Positions 36,344 to 43,662 of a stretch of 64,000 nt of DNA are shown in pieces. The position numbers and the translations under genes are program-made. The DNA is from JBBDLF01 sp040879025. Its GTDB lineage: Bacteria > Pseudomonadota > Gammaproteobacteria > Pseudomonadales > Pseudohongiellaceae. The notes beneath the pieces were generated by a model. The model saw only the letters and a program-made list of their open reading frames with translations. It was not told where the DNA came from and ran no database searches. Position 1 is the first letter of the stretch. The number at the start of each line of letters is the position of its first letter. The stretch lies in the NCBI GenBank assembly GCA_040879025.1, contig JBBDLF010000001.1:62001-126000 (forward strand). The letters run 5' to 3'.

Positions 36344-36889
36344 CTACTGATTCATTTTCTGGATAAGTCGAAATAATTCAGCTTGGTACAGAGCGTCGTG
36401 TAGTGCGTCATGATCACCTTTTAAGGTCGGATGCAAAATGGCAGAAATTTTACTCGATTTTGTCCCAAGCCATGTGCTTTTCGCTGCACCCATGTACATC
36501 GATTTAATGTCTAGAGCGGTAAAACCGAATGGATTTTCACCTATGTATCGATGAAAGTAATAGTTGATAAAAGACCAATCAAAGGGAGCATTAAAACCAA
36601 CAAATACAGGTATGCCGTCTGAACCAGCGCTTTTCTTAATCCATTCTCCGAATTTTTTCATTCCTATGTTAGGTTCCAGACCTTCTCGTTCCAATCGGTC
36701 CAAAGATAAGCCTGTTACTTCAAGAGCCTTGGGGTCTGCATTTCGAGTAGTCGGTTTTAATTGGCAAGAAAAAGTTTCTTTGTCATTAGCAACATTGCAA
36801 GCCCCGATAGAAAGAAGACTAAATTCTCCTGGTATAGGGCCAGAAGTTTCAACGTCCACTGATAAATAGACTTCACGGTTGTTGCTCAT
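36344..36889 (-). CDS. DEDDh 3'-5' exonuclease of the CBASS operon
   Basis: A 181-residue DnaQ/RNase T-type exonuclease. Motifs in order are VDVET (D12, E14), a second Asp in GFNAPFDWSFIN, and HDALHDALYQAELF carrying the catalytic His and last Asp. The ATG at 36889 overlaps the effector stop as ATGA, so the longer frame inside that gene is rejected. Exonucleases of this type have been listed as accessory genes in some HORMA/TRIP13 CBASS loci; the role here (trimming DNA, RNA or the signal nucleotide) is unknown. It is the last gene of the operon. Confidence 0.85.
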   Translation of the reverse strand: MSNNREVYLSVDVETSGPIPGEFSLLSIGACNVANDKETFSCQLKPTTRNADPKALEVTGLSLDRLEREGLEPNIGMKKFGEWIKKSAGSDGIPVFVGFNAPFDWSFINYYFHRYIGENPFGFTALDIKSMYMGAAKSTWLGTKSSKISAILHPTLKGDHDALHDALYQAELFRLIQKMNQ

Positions 36890-38046
36890 GGGATGAGAGG
36901 CTCCGCAGGGACGAGAGGTGGGCGGTTCTTGATGGCATTCCAATGAGTACGAAATTCAAGACGCCGCTCTTCTACGTCGCCAGTTGGTTTCCAATGATGG
37001 CCTGAAAGCGAGTAGATATCGAAGGGATGTTCTGTCCCTGACTTGGCCATGAGCATTGTTGGCAGGGCTCGTCCTAACGCATAGCCAAGCTCCAGAAAAC
37101 AATTCGGACGCAACCCAGTTATATCCGCAAGTACAACACGACTACGGTGGAGCATCGAGAATATTTCTTGGTCGATGCGAGCATGCTCAAAAGCCTGATT
37201 GCCATCGACAACTGTCAGTTTATAGCCGAGTTCGCCTTCCATGACCGGTTGAACTACGCTGTCAAAGAAATTCTGTACATCGTTGTAATCGGAATGGGAA
37301 GGATTTAATAACCGGACGACAAATGCCTTTGGGGGCACTAAATCTTCTAATAATCCGAGTACGTCCTGTACGCTTTCAGAATTGCTTTTACTCTTGTTTA
37401 TCTCGATACGATTGAGCCAACTATGGGGAGTGGAGCTTTCAGTCTGAAATAAGTGTCGTGCATTCTGGCCACATAGTCCGAAATCGAATAGACGTGATGA
37501 CCCCGTGTTAGAATCGTTCAATCTGAAGTTTACAGGGATTACAGGTTTGCCAGCATCATGGTAAAGATTAGCAAGAAACAAAACACCTTCTCCTCCCCCA
37601 ATTGTAATCAGGATGTCTCCCTGCCGAGCCTGTGTTTCCATTCGTTTGCTATTCATATTCCAGTGGGCAGCGCTCTGAATCTGTACAAGGTCAGATGCCC
37701 GCATTGAATGCCATAAGCCGGTTAAGTCTTCCGGTATCTGGTCTTCATTTTTATGATGCTTTACTGCGACTACTAACGGTGGTGGTGTGTCAACAGGACA
37801 TCTATCCATATTTTCATGGATCGATTTCCAAATTAACCAGTCGAAACAAATCGGTAGTCCATCCGCTCTCGTTTTCTCGGCGTCTATTGGGGTAACGAAA
37901 GTAGCCCCCCTAGTGATCAATTCCTTCACCAAGGACTGTACAAACTCTCTCGCTCGTTCTACCTCGGCAAGTGTGGCAACACTTTCAACGCCTGAAATAC
38001 TGCCAGAGATGTGGATGCGTCGAGCGAATAGCGATGAACGCGCCAC
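36886..38046 (-). CDS. two-domain CBASS putative effector: SLOG-like sensor plus deoxyribosyltransferase/TIR-like domain
   Basis: A 386-residue protein. Residues about 9-195 resemble a SLOG/STALD Rossmann domain: RIHISGSISG, FVQSLVKELITRGATFVTPI, then GDILITIGGGEGVLFLANLY and KPVIPV. Residues about 240-375 resemble the nucleoside 2-deoxyribosyltransferase/TIR-like group, with the hallmark ADITGLRPNCFLELGYALG (307-325) and a candidate catalytic E319. SLOG domains bind nucleotides, so a natural reading is that the CD-NTase product binds there and switches on a glycosidase, perhaps against NAD or nucleotides. The start is GTG, overlapping the ATPase stop by 1 bp (TAGTG), with GGAGG upstream. Confidence 0.75.
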   Translation of the reverse strand: MARSSLFARRIHISGSISGVESVATLAEVERAREFVQSLVKELITRGATFVTPIDAEKTRADGLPICFDWLIWKSIHENMDRCPVDTPPPLVVAVKHHKNEDQIPEDLTGLWHSMRASDLVQIQSAAHWNMNSKRMETQARQGDILITIGGGEGVLFLANLYHDAGKPVIPVNFRLNDSNTGSSRLFDFGLCGQNARHLFQTESSTPHSWLNRIEINKSKSNSESVQDVLGLLEDLVPPKAFVVRLLNPSHSDYNDVQNFFDSVVQPVMEGELGYKLTVVDGNQAFEHARIDQEIFSMLHRSRVVLADITGLRPNCFLELGYALGRALPTMLMAKSGTEHPFDIYSLSGHHWKPTGDVEERRLEFRTHWNAIKNRPPLVPAEPLIP

Positions 38047-38942
38047 TACTTATCCTCCATCACAGGCGAGGGTCTCAATATAGAAGCAAGGTTGTACAAA
38101 TCTTCGAAAGTAAGAGCACGATCTGGGAACGCTTGTGCGATAGCCGCCGGGTAAAGCCGGGTGCGAATATCTGAAAATGTCCACCCAGGCTGATCCCCGT
38201 GCTGGCCTGTCGCTGTCACAAGCTTTTCGAATTGATCAGTATTTAGCGTAAGCCCGGCCAAATCCATTTCCAATAGTGCCCTACGTTCCTTCTCATTGGG
38301 GCGCCTAAACTCTTCAATCACAGCAGCTCGGCGCTGTAGTGCCGCATCAAGTGCAGACACTCGATTTGTGCAAAGAAACACTACCACCCTACCTTTGAAC
38401 CGACGAAGGTCATCAACAGCTTGGATTAGAGTGTTTACTGCTACCTTGTCTTCGTGGTGGCTGTGCTCTTGAGAACGTGATGCAGCAAGTGAATCGCCTT
38501 CATCAATAACTAGAAAGGCCCGACGAGATTTGCCGGCTGACTGCACCACTTCATGAAATGCCTGAGTGAGTAGTGTGCCCATCTCGCCAACTTTCCCACT
38601 TCCACGCACACGGTTACTGAGCTTAAAAAGAAGAGAGTCTTCGCATTTTGATTCTTTAGCAAGGCGATTGGAAATGCATTCAGCCATTGCTGTCTTGCCT
38701 GTTCCAACGTCACCGTGAAAGACGACAAGAGGATACTGTTCCGCAACAAGGTCACATAGGGGTAGCTGTTTTCGGTGGTGCTTCTTACTCCAAGCGTCGA
38801 GTTTGTCGATATGCAGCAACAGACGCAACTGATCGTGAATTTTCTGATAACGCTCATCAAACCCAAGTAAGGTTCTTTCGCGTGCGGCTAGTGTTGTATC
38901 CGGTAAAGGGACTTTAGCATCAAATATACTGGGTTGGTTCAT
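38046..38942 (-). CDS. cap6: TRIP13/Pch2-like AAA+ ATPase Cap6
   Basis: A 298-residue AAA+ protein. Walker A is GDVGTGKT (77-84), Walker B is FLVIDE (143-148), and sensor-1 is in VFLCTNR, followed by an arginine-finger region. In type III CBASS, Cap6 unfolds the HORMA protein Cap7 and so switches the CD-NTase off. It overlaps cap7 upstream by 4 bp and the effector gene downstream by 1 bp. Confidence 0.88.
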   Translation of the reverse strand: MNQPSIFDAKVPLPDTTLAARERTLLGFDERYQKIHDQLRLLLHIDKLDAWSKKHHRKQLPLCDLVAEQYPLVVFHGDVGTGKTAMAECISNRLAKESKCEDSLLFKLSNRVRGSGKVGEMGTLLTQAFHEVVQSAGKSRRAFLVIDEGDSLAASRSQEHSHHEDKVAVNTLIQAVDDLRRFKGRVVVFLCTNRVSALDAALQRRAAVIEEFRRPNEKERRALLEMDLAGLTLNTDQFEKLVTATGQHGDQPGWTFSDIRTRLYPAAIAQAFPDRALTFEDLYNLASILRPSPVMEDK

Positions 38943-39433
38943 AAGCCGAAATCCTTGCGCTGCATGCCATACCCATTACTGGTATAACTACGATTCGCAT
39001 TGAATTTGAGCGATGAATGACTGGTGTCTACAAGTGTAGGTCTCCAAGAAATACGCAGTTTATTGCGCATATCCTCTCGCGCTGAGCTGTCATATGAATT
39101 AGTATAAGAGAGTACAATACGTAAGTCAGGATTTTGTACTTTCGGCCATAGAACGCCGCCTGGCCGACTCATAGTGAGTTCGCCTGATTCTGGGTTGACA
39201 GTGTAGCAAGTCGCTTTCTGCTCCACACCGTTACTCAACAGCGTTATATCAACTGCGTTGAGATACCCTTTCTTGGCAAGCAACTCTACATCGTGTGCCC
39301 AATTACGAGCCCTTTCTTCTGTAATCGCGCCTGTGCTGGATGCTATCATGACAAAATCCGCTGTAACACGGCGCATTACCACCTCAACATCCGCAGTGGT
39401 GTAGGATTCAGTCGCGCTATATGTTTGGCTCAT
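38939..39433 (-). CDS. cap7: bacterial HORMA-domain protein Cap7
   Basis: A 164-residue protein matching bacterial HORMA proteins of CBASS. It has the helical ARNWAHDVELLAKKGYL segment, the beta-sheet core, and a C-terminal safety-belt region ending in YTSNGYGMQRKDFG, which may act as a closure motif. In characterised type III systems the closed HORMA protein binds the CD-NTase and activates it. There is one HORMA gene here, not two. It overlaps the CD-NTase and ATPase genes by 4 bp each. Confidence 0.82.
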   Translation of the reverse strand: MSQTYSATESYTTADVEVVMRRVTADFVMIASSTGAITEERARNWAHDVELLAKKGYLNAVDITLLSNGVEQKATCYTVNPESGELTMSRPGGVLWPKVQNPDLRIVLSYTNSYDSSAREDMRNKLRISWRPTLVDTSHSSLKFNANRSYTSNGYGMQRKDFGL

Positions 39434-40380
39434 GCTACTTCCTCCACTTTGAAGCGGGGGCCGAATAGTTCCTTCCAGATCTCGATATCATCCTCCGTCG
39501 AAGCGAAATGCGCAGTTTCCCATGCATCGGTCGCGGCTGTTACGATTTCCTTGCGTTCTGATTCAGTTATGCGGCTGGTTACGTTATTGGAATCACAAAC
39601 CGGGTCAATGATTACTATCGGATCAGTGAAAGTCGAAGAGATAGAGCCATTTTCAGGGAAGGTGATGACTTCCTTTAGTTCTGACTGGGCAATGTAGAGT
39701 AGAAAGTCCCTGAATCGTTTTTCGAGTGAACCATCTTTGCCATAAGTTGCAAGCACATGTGCCATGACCAACTCGATGGCAAAGGATTTTAGTGGCTTGA
39801 TCTCTGCCCGGTTGCGCCACTTCTTAGCTAGGCGCACCAAGGTCCTGAAATCGCTGTCCACGTTTTTCCGGTCACGCACGAACTTAATTTGGCAGGGGGC
39901 ACATGTTTCCATAACAGACCCATCATGGATGTCGAACTGCCAGCCATAACCAGGTCTGGTTGCATCCTCTATGACGGGCACAATATCCACAGCCAATCCG
40001 GAGCCAGCAAATGTCACTGTTGCCGCTTTACGCTGAATCTCAAAATCCTCGACGGATTTGTTTGGATAAAGCTTGATTAAAGCGTCATAGATGAGTTCGC
40101 TCAGGCTTGCGAGTGTTTCCGTATCGACATTTCGCCCAGAGATGTAGAACACAACATCGACATCCACTGGGTCTTCGGATGTCTTGCGTAAGATAGTGAA
40201 TTTGGCGAATGACCCTGCCTTCACTACCTTGGTGATTTTAATATCGCTCTGCTCTCGCAGGCTCTTGCTTAATGCCGTTACCAGCCGGTCAACCTGTTCG
40301 TGATACTCCTTACGCTTGTCAGCAGGAAGTCGAAGCACATTGCTATCATAGTAGCGAATTTCTGTATTATTCAGTGGCAT
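39430..40380 (-). CDS. cdnC: CD-NTase (cGAS/DncV-like nucleotidyltransferase), CdnC-like
   Basis: A 316-residue nucleotidyltransferase. G56-S57 of GSFAK and the acidic triad D73, D75 (VDVDVVFY) and D132 (AVDIVPVI) form the Pol-beta-type active site. The C-terminal half carries DPIVIIDPVCDSNNVTSRI, typical of the OAS-like CD-NTases of HORMA systems. The enzyme should make a cyclic oligonucleotide signal on infection. Assignment to clade C rests on the HORMA/TRIP13 partners. It is the first gene of the operon, read away from capW. Confidence 0.87.
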   Translation of the reverse strand: MPLNNTEIRYYDSNVLRLPADKRKEYHEQVDRLVTALSKSLREQSDIKITKVVKAGSFAKFTILRKTSEDPVDVDVVFYISGRNVDTETLASLSELIYDALIKLYPNKSVEDFEIQRKAATVTFAGSGLAVDIVPVIEDATRPGYGWQFDIHDGSVMETCAPCQIKFVRDRKNVDSDFRTLVRLAKKWRNRAEIKPLKSFAIELVMAHVLATYGKDGSLEKRFRDFLLYIAQSELKEVITFPENGSISSTFTDPIVIIDPVCDSNNVTSRITESERKEIVTAATDAWETAHFASTEDDIEIWKELFGPRFKVEEVA

Positions 40381-40489
40381 AGGAACTCAGACCTCAATTT
40401 AGCCTTTAATTTCAAAGGGATAAGTGAGATTTCGACATTTTGCTCCTAACGACTTCAGTAAAATTTGCGTTTTCTCAGCTCAATCCATA

Positions 40490-40536
40490 ATATTATTATA
40501 CGTATAATTACTATTCGTGTATAGTGTTTATACGCA
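40490..40536. promoter_or_regulatory. divergent CBASS/capW promoter with palindromic operators
   Basis: A perfect 14-bp palindrome, ATTATACGTATAAT, lies at 40495-40508, and a second GTATA/TATAC pair at about 40519-40533. On the minus strand, TATAAT (40497-40502) with TATACA 17 bp upstream would drive the CBASS operon. On the plus strand, TATAGT (40520-40525) could serve capW. Promoter elements for both directions overlap the palindromes, as expected for repression by CapW. Confidence 0.6.
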
Positions 40537-40549
40537 CGAGGAGGTTGTT

Positions 40550-41452
40550 ATGTCTAATGGGAGAGAGAGTTCCTCAGAACCGGGAACTAAACCCGGGATA
40601 CGATGGGGGCAGGAACGACGCCTCGAATTCATAGATTATCGTCTTCGATGGGAGAGGTTTTTGAATCGAAGCGACTTGACAGCGTTCTTCGGAATATCTG
40701 TGCCACAGGCTTCCCTGGATTTATCCGAGTATTCGAAACGCGCTCCTGGAAACCTTGAGTATGATTCAAGCACGAAAGTGTATGGGCCATCGTCAACTTT
40801 CCAACCGGCATTTTCATCAAGTGCGCTTGCACGCTATCTGGAGGATCTACTTCGTGTCACCACTAACCCGGAAGTGCCTTATGGCAGCTTTCTGGGATGG
40901 CACCCCCCTGTGGCGACTGTCCCTCGTCCATGGCGTCGGCTGGATGCAGATACAGTTATTACAGTGGTAAGAGCGATTAGAGAATTTCAGGGCATGAAAA
41001 TTCGATACCAATCATTTTCAGGGCCTTCACCTTCAGTTAGAACGGTGACTCCACATGCACTCGTGAGTGATGGATACCGATGGCATATGCGAGCATATTG
41101 TCATAAGAACGGCGATTTCCGAGACTTCCTCTTATCCCGTGTTCTCAAAATTGAAGGGGCCGACAAAGATGAGAACCGTAGCCAAGATGATGATGCTTGG
41201 CATCGAATTGTCAGATTGGTACTTACTCCACATCCGGACCTTGAAGACGCCCACCGAATTGTCATTGAACTCGACTATGGCATGGAAAATGGAGAATGTG
41301 TTCTTGAGTGCCGACAAGCCTTATTGTTTTATGCACTACAACAGCTCGGCTTGTTAGATGAAGGAGGAACAAAAACAGCAAAGATGCAACAGATCACATT
41401 GAAGAATCGAGAAGAATTAGCTGAATTTCTTCCAAGAACAAAGCATAGATAA
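40550..41452 (+). CDS. capW: WYL-domain transcriptional repressor, CapW/BrxR type
   Basis: About 300 residues from the ATG at 40550, which follows a perfect GAGGAGG ribosome site; an upstream TTG-type start is rejected. The N-terminal winged helix (residues about 20-95, ERRLEFIDYRLRWERFLNRSDLTAFFGIS) is followed by a WYL domain (about 155-230; IRYQSFSG, DGYRWHMRAYC, FRDFLLSRVL) and a C-terminal WCX-like domain. This is the layout of CapW and BrxR, which repress divergent defence operons and release them on damage or infection signals. It sits head to head with the CBASS operon. Confidence 0.85.
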   Translation: MSNGRESSSEPGTKPGIRWGQERRLEFIDYRLRWERFLNRSDLTAFFGISVPQASLDLSEYSKRAPGNLEYDSSTKVYGPSSTFQPAFSSSALARYLEDLLRVTTNPEVPYGSFLGWHPPVATVPRPWRRLDADTVITVVRAIREFQGMKIRYQSFSGPSPSVRTVTPHALVSDGYRWHMRAYCHKNGDFRDFLLSRVLKIEGADKDENRSQDDDAWHRIVRLVLTPHPDLEDAHRIVIELDYGMENGECVLECRQALLFYALQQLGLLDEGGTKTAKMQQITLKNREELAEFLPRTKHR

Positions 41453-41475
41453 AGAAACTGACAGGTATCTTCAGC

Positions 41476-41729
41476 TTAGTATTTCTGTAATTCCCTCGAA
41501 GATATCCCATTCTTTTTATACCTCCGGAACTCCCGGTCCCTTGCCATAAACGCCTCCAGTATATGCGGCACCGGTGTTGCCGCGTCCAGTGTTTCGCCAT
41601 AAAGCTGCTGGTGCGCAGTTCGGGGTAGCGGTCCAAGTCGGCCTTGAGCCTGGCGGGGCAGGTGATGGAGAGTTTGGTGGTTTCGGTTCTGGGCAGGAGG
41701 CCGAGACGCAGCTTGCGGGTTGTGCTCAT
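41476..41729 (-). pseudogene. frameshifted DUF2274 conjugation-associated protein
   Basis: The first 42 residues (MSTTRKLRLGLLPRTETTK, then PARLKADLDRYPEL) are in frame. After a one-base shift near 41602 the sequence continues as LYGETLDAATPVPHILEAFM and then ARDREFRRYKKNGISSREL, to the TAA at 41476-41478. DUF2274 proteins follow trbI in Trb-type conjugation clusters, as here. Confidence 0.75.
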
Positions 41730-41740
41730 GGAATGTCTCC

Positions 41741-42273
41741 TCAGTTTTCTGTCGTGGACGGGAAAGGGCGCAGGTCGCGGTTGACCAGGACGCGCACGGG
41801 CATGCCGGGCCGGATGGTGAGGGTCGGCTGCACGTTGAGGTTGCGGCGGGTCATTTCCTGGCCGACCTGGTTGATGGTGTCCTGCAGGCTGTCGCGTCCG
41901 GCGATGATGACGCGGTCGCCGTCATTACCGTTTTCCAGTTCGGCACCGATGCCGAGCAGGCTGATCATGACGGTGCCTCCGACAAGGCGGTCCCAGTGCC
42001 AGTCCACCCGGTCCTCCAGGCCGGCGTAGCCGGCCGGGTCGGTGCCGGTCTGGTTGTCCAGTGTTATAGGTGATGCCAGACCGCCTAGGCATGGCTTTGC
42101 CCGTAACTCCCCTGGCTGTTGTAGGCGCCCAGCAGGCGCGCACCCTGGGGAATCAGCACATGCCGTCCCGTGACCGTGTCGTAGACCGGTTCGGTCACGG
42201 TGGCGATCATGTCACCCGGCAGGTCGGAGTTGATGCCGGTGACCAGCGCGGCCGGAGCGAGAAACATGATCAA
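41741..42273 (-). pseudogene. trbI: C-terminal remnant of conjugal transfer protein TrbI (broken)
   Basis: The upstream piece reads LVTGINSDLPGDMIATVTEP and then QGARLLGAYNSQGSYGQSHA before an in-frame TAG (42085-42087). After a shift it continues as DPAGYAGLEDRVDWHWDRL and LLGIGAELENGNDGDRVIIA to the TGA at 41741. These are the conserved C-terminal blocks of TrbI/VirB10-type proteins of type IV secretion. The N-terminal half is absent beyond about 42270. It is followed by GGAG and the DUF2274 pseudogene, the normal trb order. Confidence 0.78.
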
Positions 42274-42438
42274 TGTACTTATGTATATAGATCGAATGCG
42301 AGAGCAGTAATGCTTCTATTACACATCGCGGACAAATAGACGATTTGCTAGACTGGTGACGATTGACAATAGAGCATTTACCGTCTTCGCTGGAAAAATG
42401 ACTGCATTACCTGCAGAAAACAAAGAGTGCGTTCTTAT

Positions 42439-42457
42439 GACGGTAAAAGTGACGGTA
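42439..42457 (+). repeat. candidate integrase arm site, right
   Basis: GACGGTA (42439-42445) and GACGGTA (42451-42457) at 12-bp spacing, within a 17-bp block that differs from the left-end copy at one base. It lies 62 bp before the right att repeat. Confidence 0.5.
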
Positions 42458-42519
42458 GACGCCATTTTGTTCGCTTTAAATCCCTTTAACCCCAGCGGGT
42501 TGAAGCCCTCGTTGATAAC

Positions 42520-42533
42520 TGAGTGGGAATGAA
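42520..42533 (+). repeat. right attachment repeat (attR core) at the tadA start
   Basis: TGAGTGGGAATGAA, identical to 33815-33828. The ATG inside it (42529-42531) is the tadA start codon. Confidence 0.85.
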
Positions 42534-43017
42534 CCGTCCCGTGACGAATGCCGAGACTGGGCAAAAAGACGAATACTGGATGCGGCAGGCGTTGCAGCAG
42601 GCGGAGCAGGCGGCGGGGCTGGAGGAAGTGCCGGTTGGTGCCGTCATTGTGCTGAACGGTGAAATAATCGGCCGGGGTTACAACAGGCCGGTGACCTCCA
42701 ACGACCCGAGCGCGCATGCCGAGATTGCGTCGATCCGGGACGCCGCGGCACATCAGAACAACTATCGGCTGCCCGGCAGCGTTATGTACGTCACGATTGA
42801 ACCCTGCGCCATGTGCGCCGGCGCATTGATTCATGCGAGAATAGCCCGACTGGTGTTCGGCACCGCCGAACCAAGGGCGGGGGCGGTAGTCAGCAGGAAT
42901 AATCTGCTGGATGCCGACTATAATAATCACAAGGTCGTGTACAGCGGCGGTGTGCTGCAGGCACAATGTGAAACGTTGATACAGGATTTTTTTCGGTCCC
43001 GTCGGCTTGCCAGATAA
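42529..43017 (+). CDS. tadA: tRNA-specific adenosine deaminase TadA
   Basis: A 162-residue zinc deaminase that converts A34 to inosine in tRNA-Arg(ACG). Zinc and catalytic residues are in SAHAEI and PCAMCAGAL. The best start, ATG at 42529, lies inside the right attachment repeat. In guaA the same bases hold the stop, so before insertion the two genes overlapped as ATGA. The element has separated tadA from guaA and must now provide its transcription, or leave that to a cryptic promoter. Confidence 0.93.
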   Translation: MNRPVTNAETGQKDEYWMRQALQQAEQAAGLEEVPVGAVIVLNGEIIGRGYNRPVTSNDPSAHAEIASIRDAAAHQNNYRLPGSVMYVTIEPCAMCAGALIHARIARLVFGTAEPRAGAVVSRNNLLDADYNNHKVVYSGGVLQAQCETLIQDFFRSRRLAR

Positions 43018-43074
43018 GGAGGGGGATGCTTGCATAATACAACCGGTTCTCCGGATCCGTCGGGCGTGCTTACA

Positions 43075-43593
43075 ATGCGCTTTCCGGCATTGCTCCTGGC
43101 CTGTACCCTGTTGCTGCAATGCGCGGTGCCGGCGGGAGCCTACAAAGGCTACCGGGGAGAGGAGCGGCCTGTCGATCAGCTGGCACTCGTCCGTGGCGAA
43201 GTCTACTCGCGCCTGGATTGGATAAACCGTTTTGACGATGCCGTTCGTTTCTTCAGCGTCGACGGCAGAGCCATAGAAAACAGCGAACGTTTCCGAACCA
43301 TACGTGTCACACCAGGATCGCACGATATCCGCGTATACTTCTCCTGGGATATGGGAAATCGCCGTGGTCTCGCGCCGGCACTCGTCACTTATGCGGCAAA
43401 CCGGGAGAGCATGAGCCGAACGCTCACGCTGACCGTAGAGGCGGGTGAAGAATATCTGGTGAGGGCCGAGCCGGTATTTGACAGTGAGATTCAGGACATC
43501 ACCACCTTGAGTTACGTGGATTTCTGGGTGGTCGACAGCGATGACAATATTGTTGTCAGTCGCGAGGAAGGCAGATATCGGCCGGAAGGCTGA
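43075..43593 (+). CDS. exported protein of unknown function
   Basis: About 172 residues from the ATG at 43075. The N-terminus (MRFPALLLACTLLLQCAVPAGA) is a signal peptide; the Cys could also mark a lipoprotein. The mature part is beta-rich (RTIRVTPGSHDIRVYFSWDM, LTLTVEAGEEYLVRAEP), similar to small periplasmic Ig-like or PEGA-like domains. I do not recognise a family. A TTG start 45 bp upstream is in frame but weaker. It lies between tadA and purL. Confidence 0.65.
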   Translation: MRFPALLLACTLLLQCAVPAGAYKGYRGEERPVDQLALVRGEVYSRLDWINRFDDAVRFFSVDGRAIENSERFRTIRVTPGSHDIRVYFSWDMGNRRGLAPALVTYAANRESMSRTLTLTVEAGEEYLVRAEPVFDSEIQDITTLSYVDFWVVDSDDNIVVSREEGRYRPEG

Positions 43594-43662
43594 CTCCCCT
43601 GCGACACGGACAGACACTCATTATCATAACCGCTCATTGGTAATTTTCGGGATTCAAATACC

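Larger units (their letters stand above)
33815..42533. mobile_element. decayed integrative element inserted at the guaA/tadA junction, carrying a CBASS operon
   Basis: The segment is bounded by perfect 14-bp direct repeats at 33815-33828 and 42520-42533. It holds an integrase remnant next to guaA, a frameshifted AlpA-like regulator, and frameshifted trbI and DUF2274 genes from a conjugative element. It also holds an intact CBASS operon with regulator. The CBASS part is AT-richer than the flanks: 36541-36600 has 19 G/C of 60, against 34 of 60 at 13141-13200 in ispG. The 3' end of guaA is a known integration target for genomic islands. The element looks unable to move because the integrase is broken. 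Confidence 0.88.

Noticed and set aside
36886..38046. Effector as a plain TIR or NucC nuclease
   Set aside because: NucC motifs are absent, and the N-terminal half is a Rossmann-like SLOG domain; the C-terminal motif is closer to deoxyribosyltransferase-like proteins.
42319..43617. A 432-residue open frame on the minus strand
   Set aside because: It lies opposite tadA and the exported protein, has no signal peptide or family motif, and crosses the att site. It is an antisense shadow.
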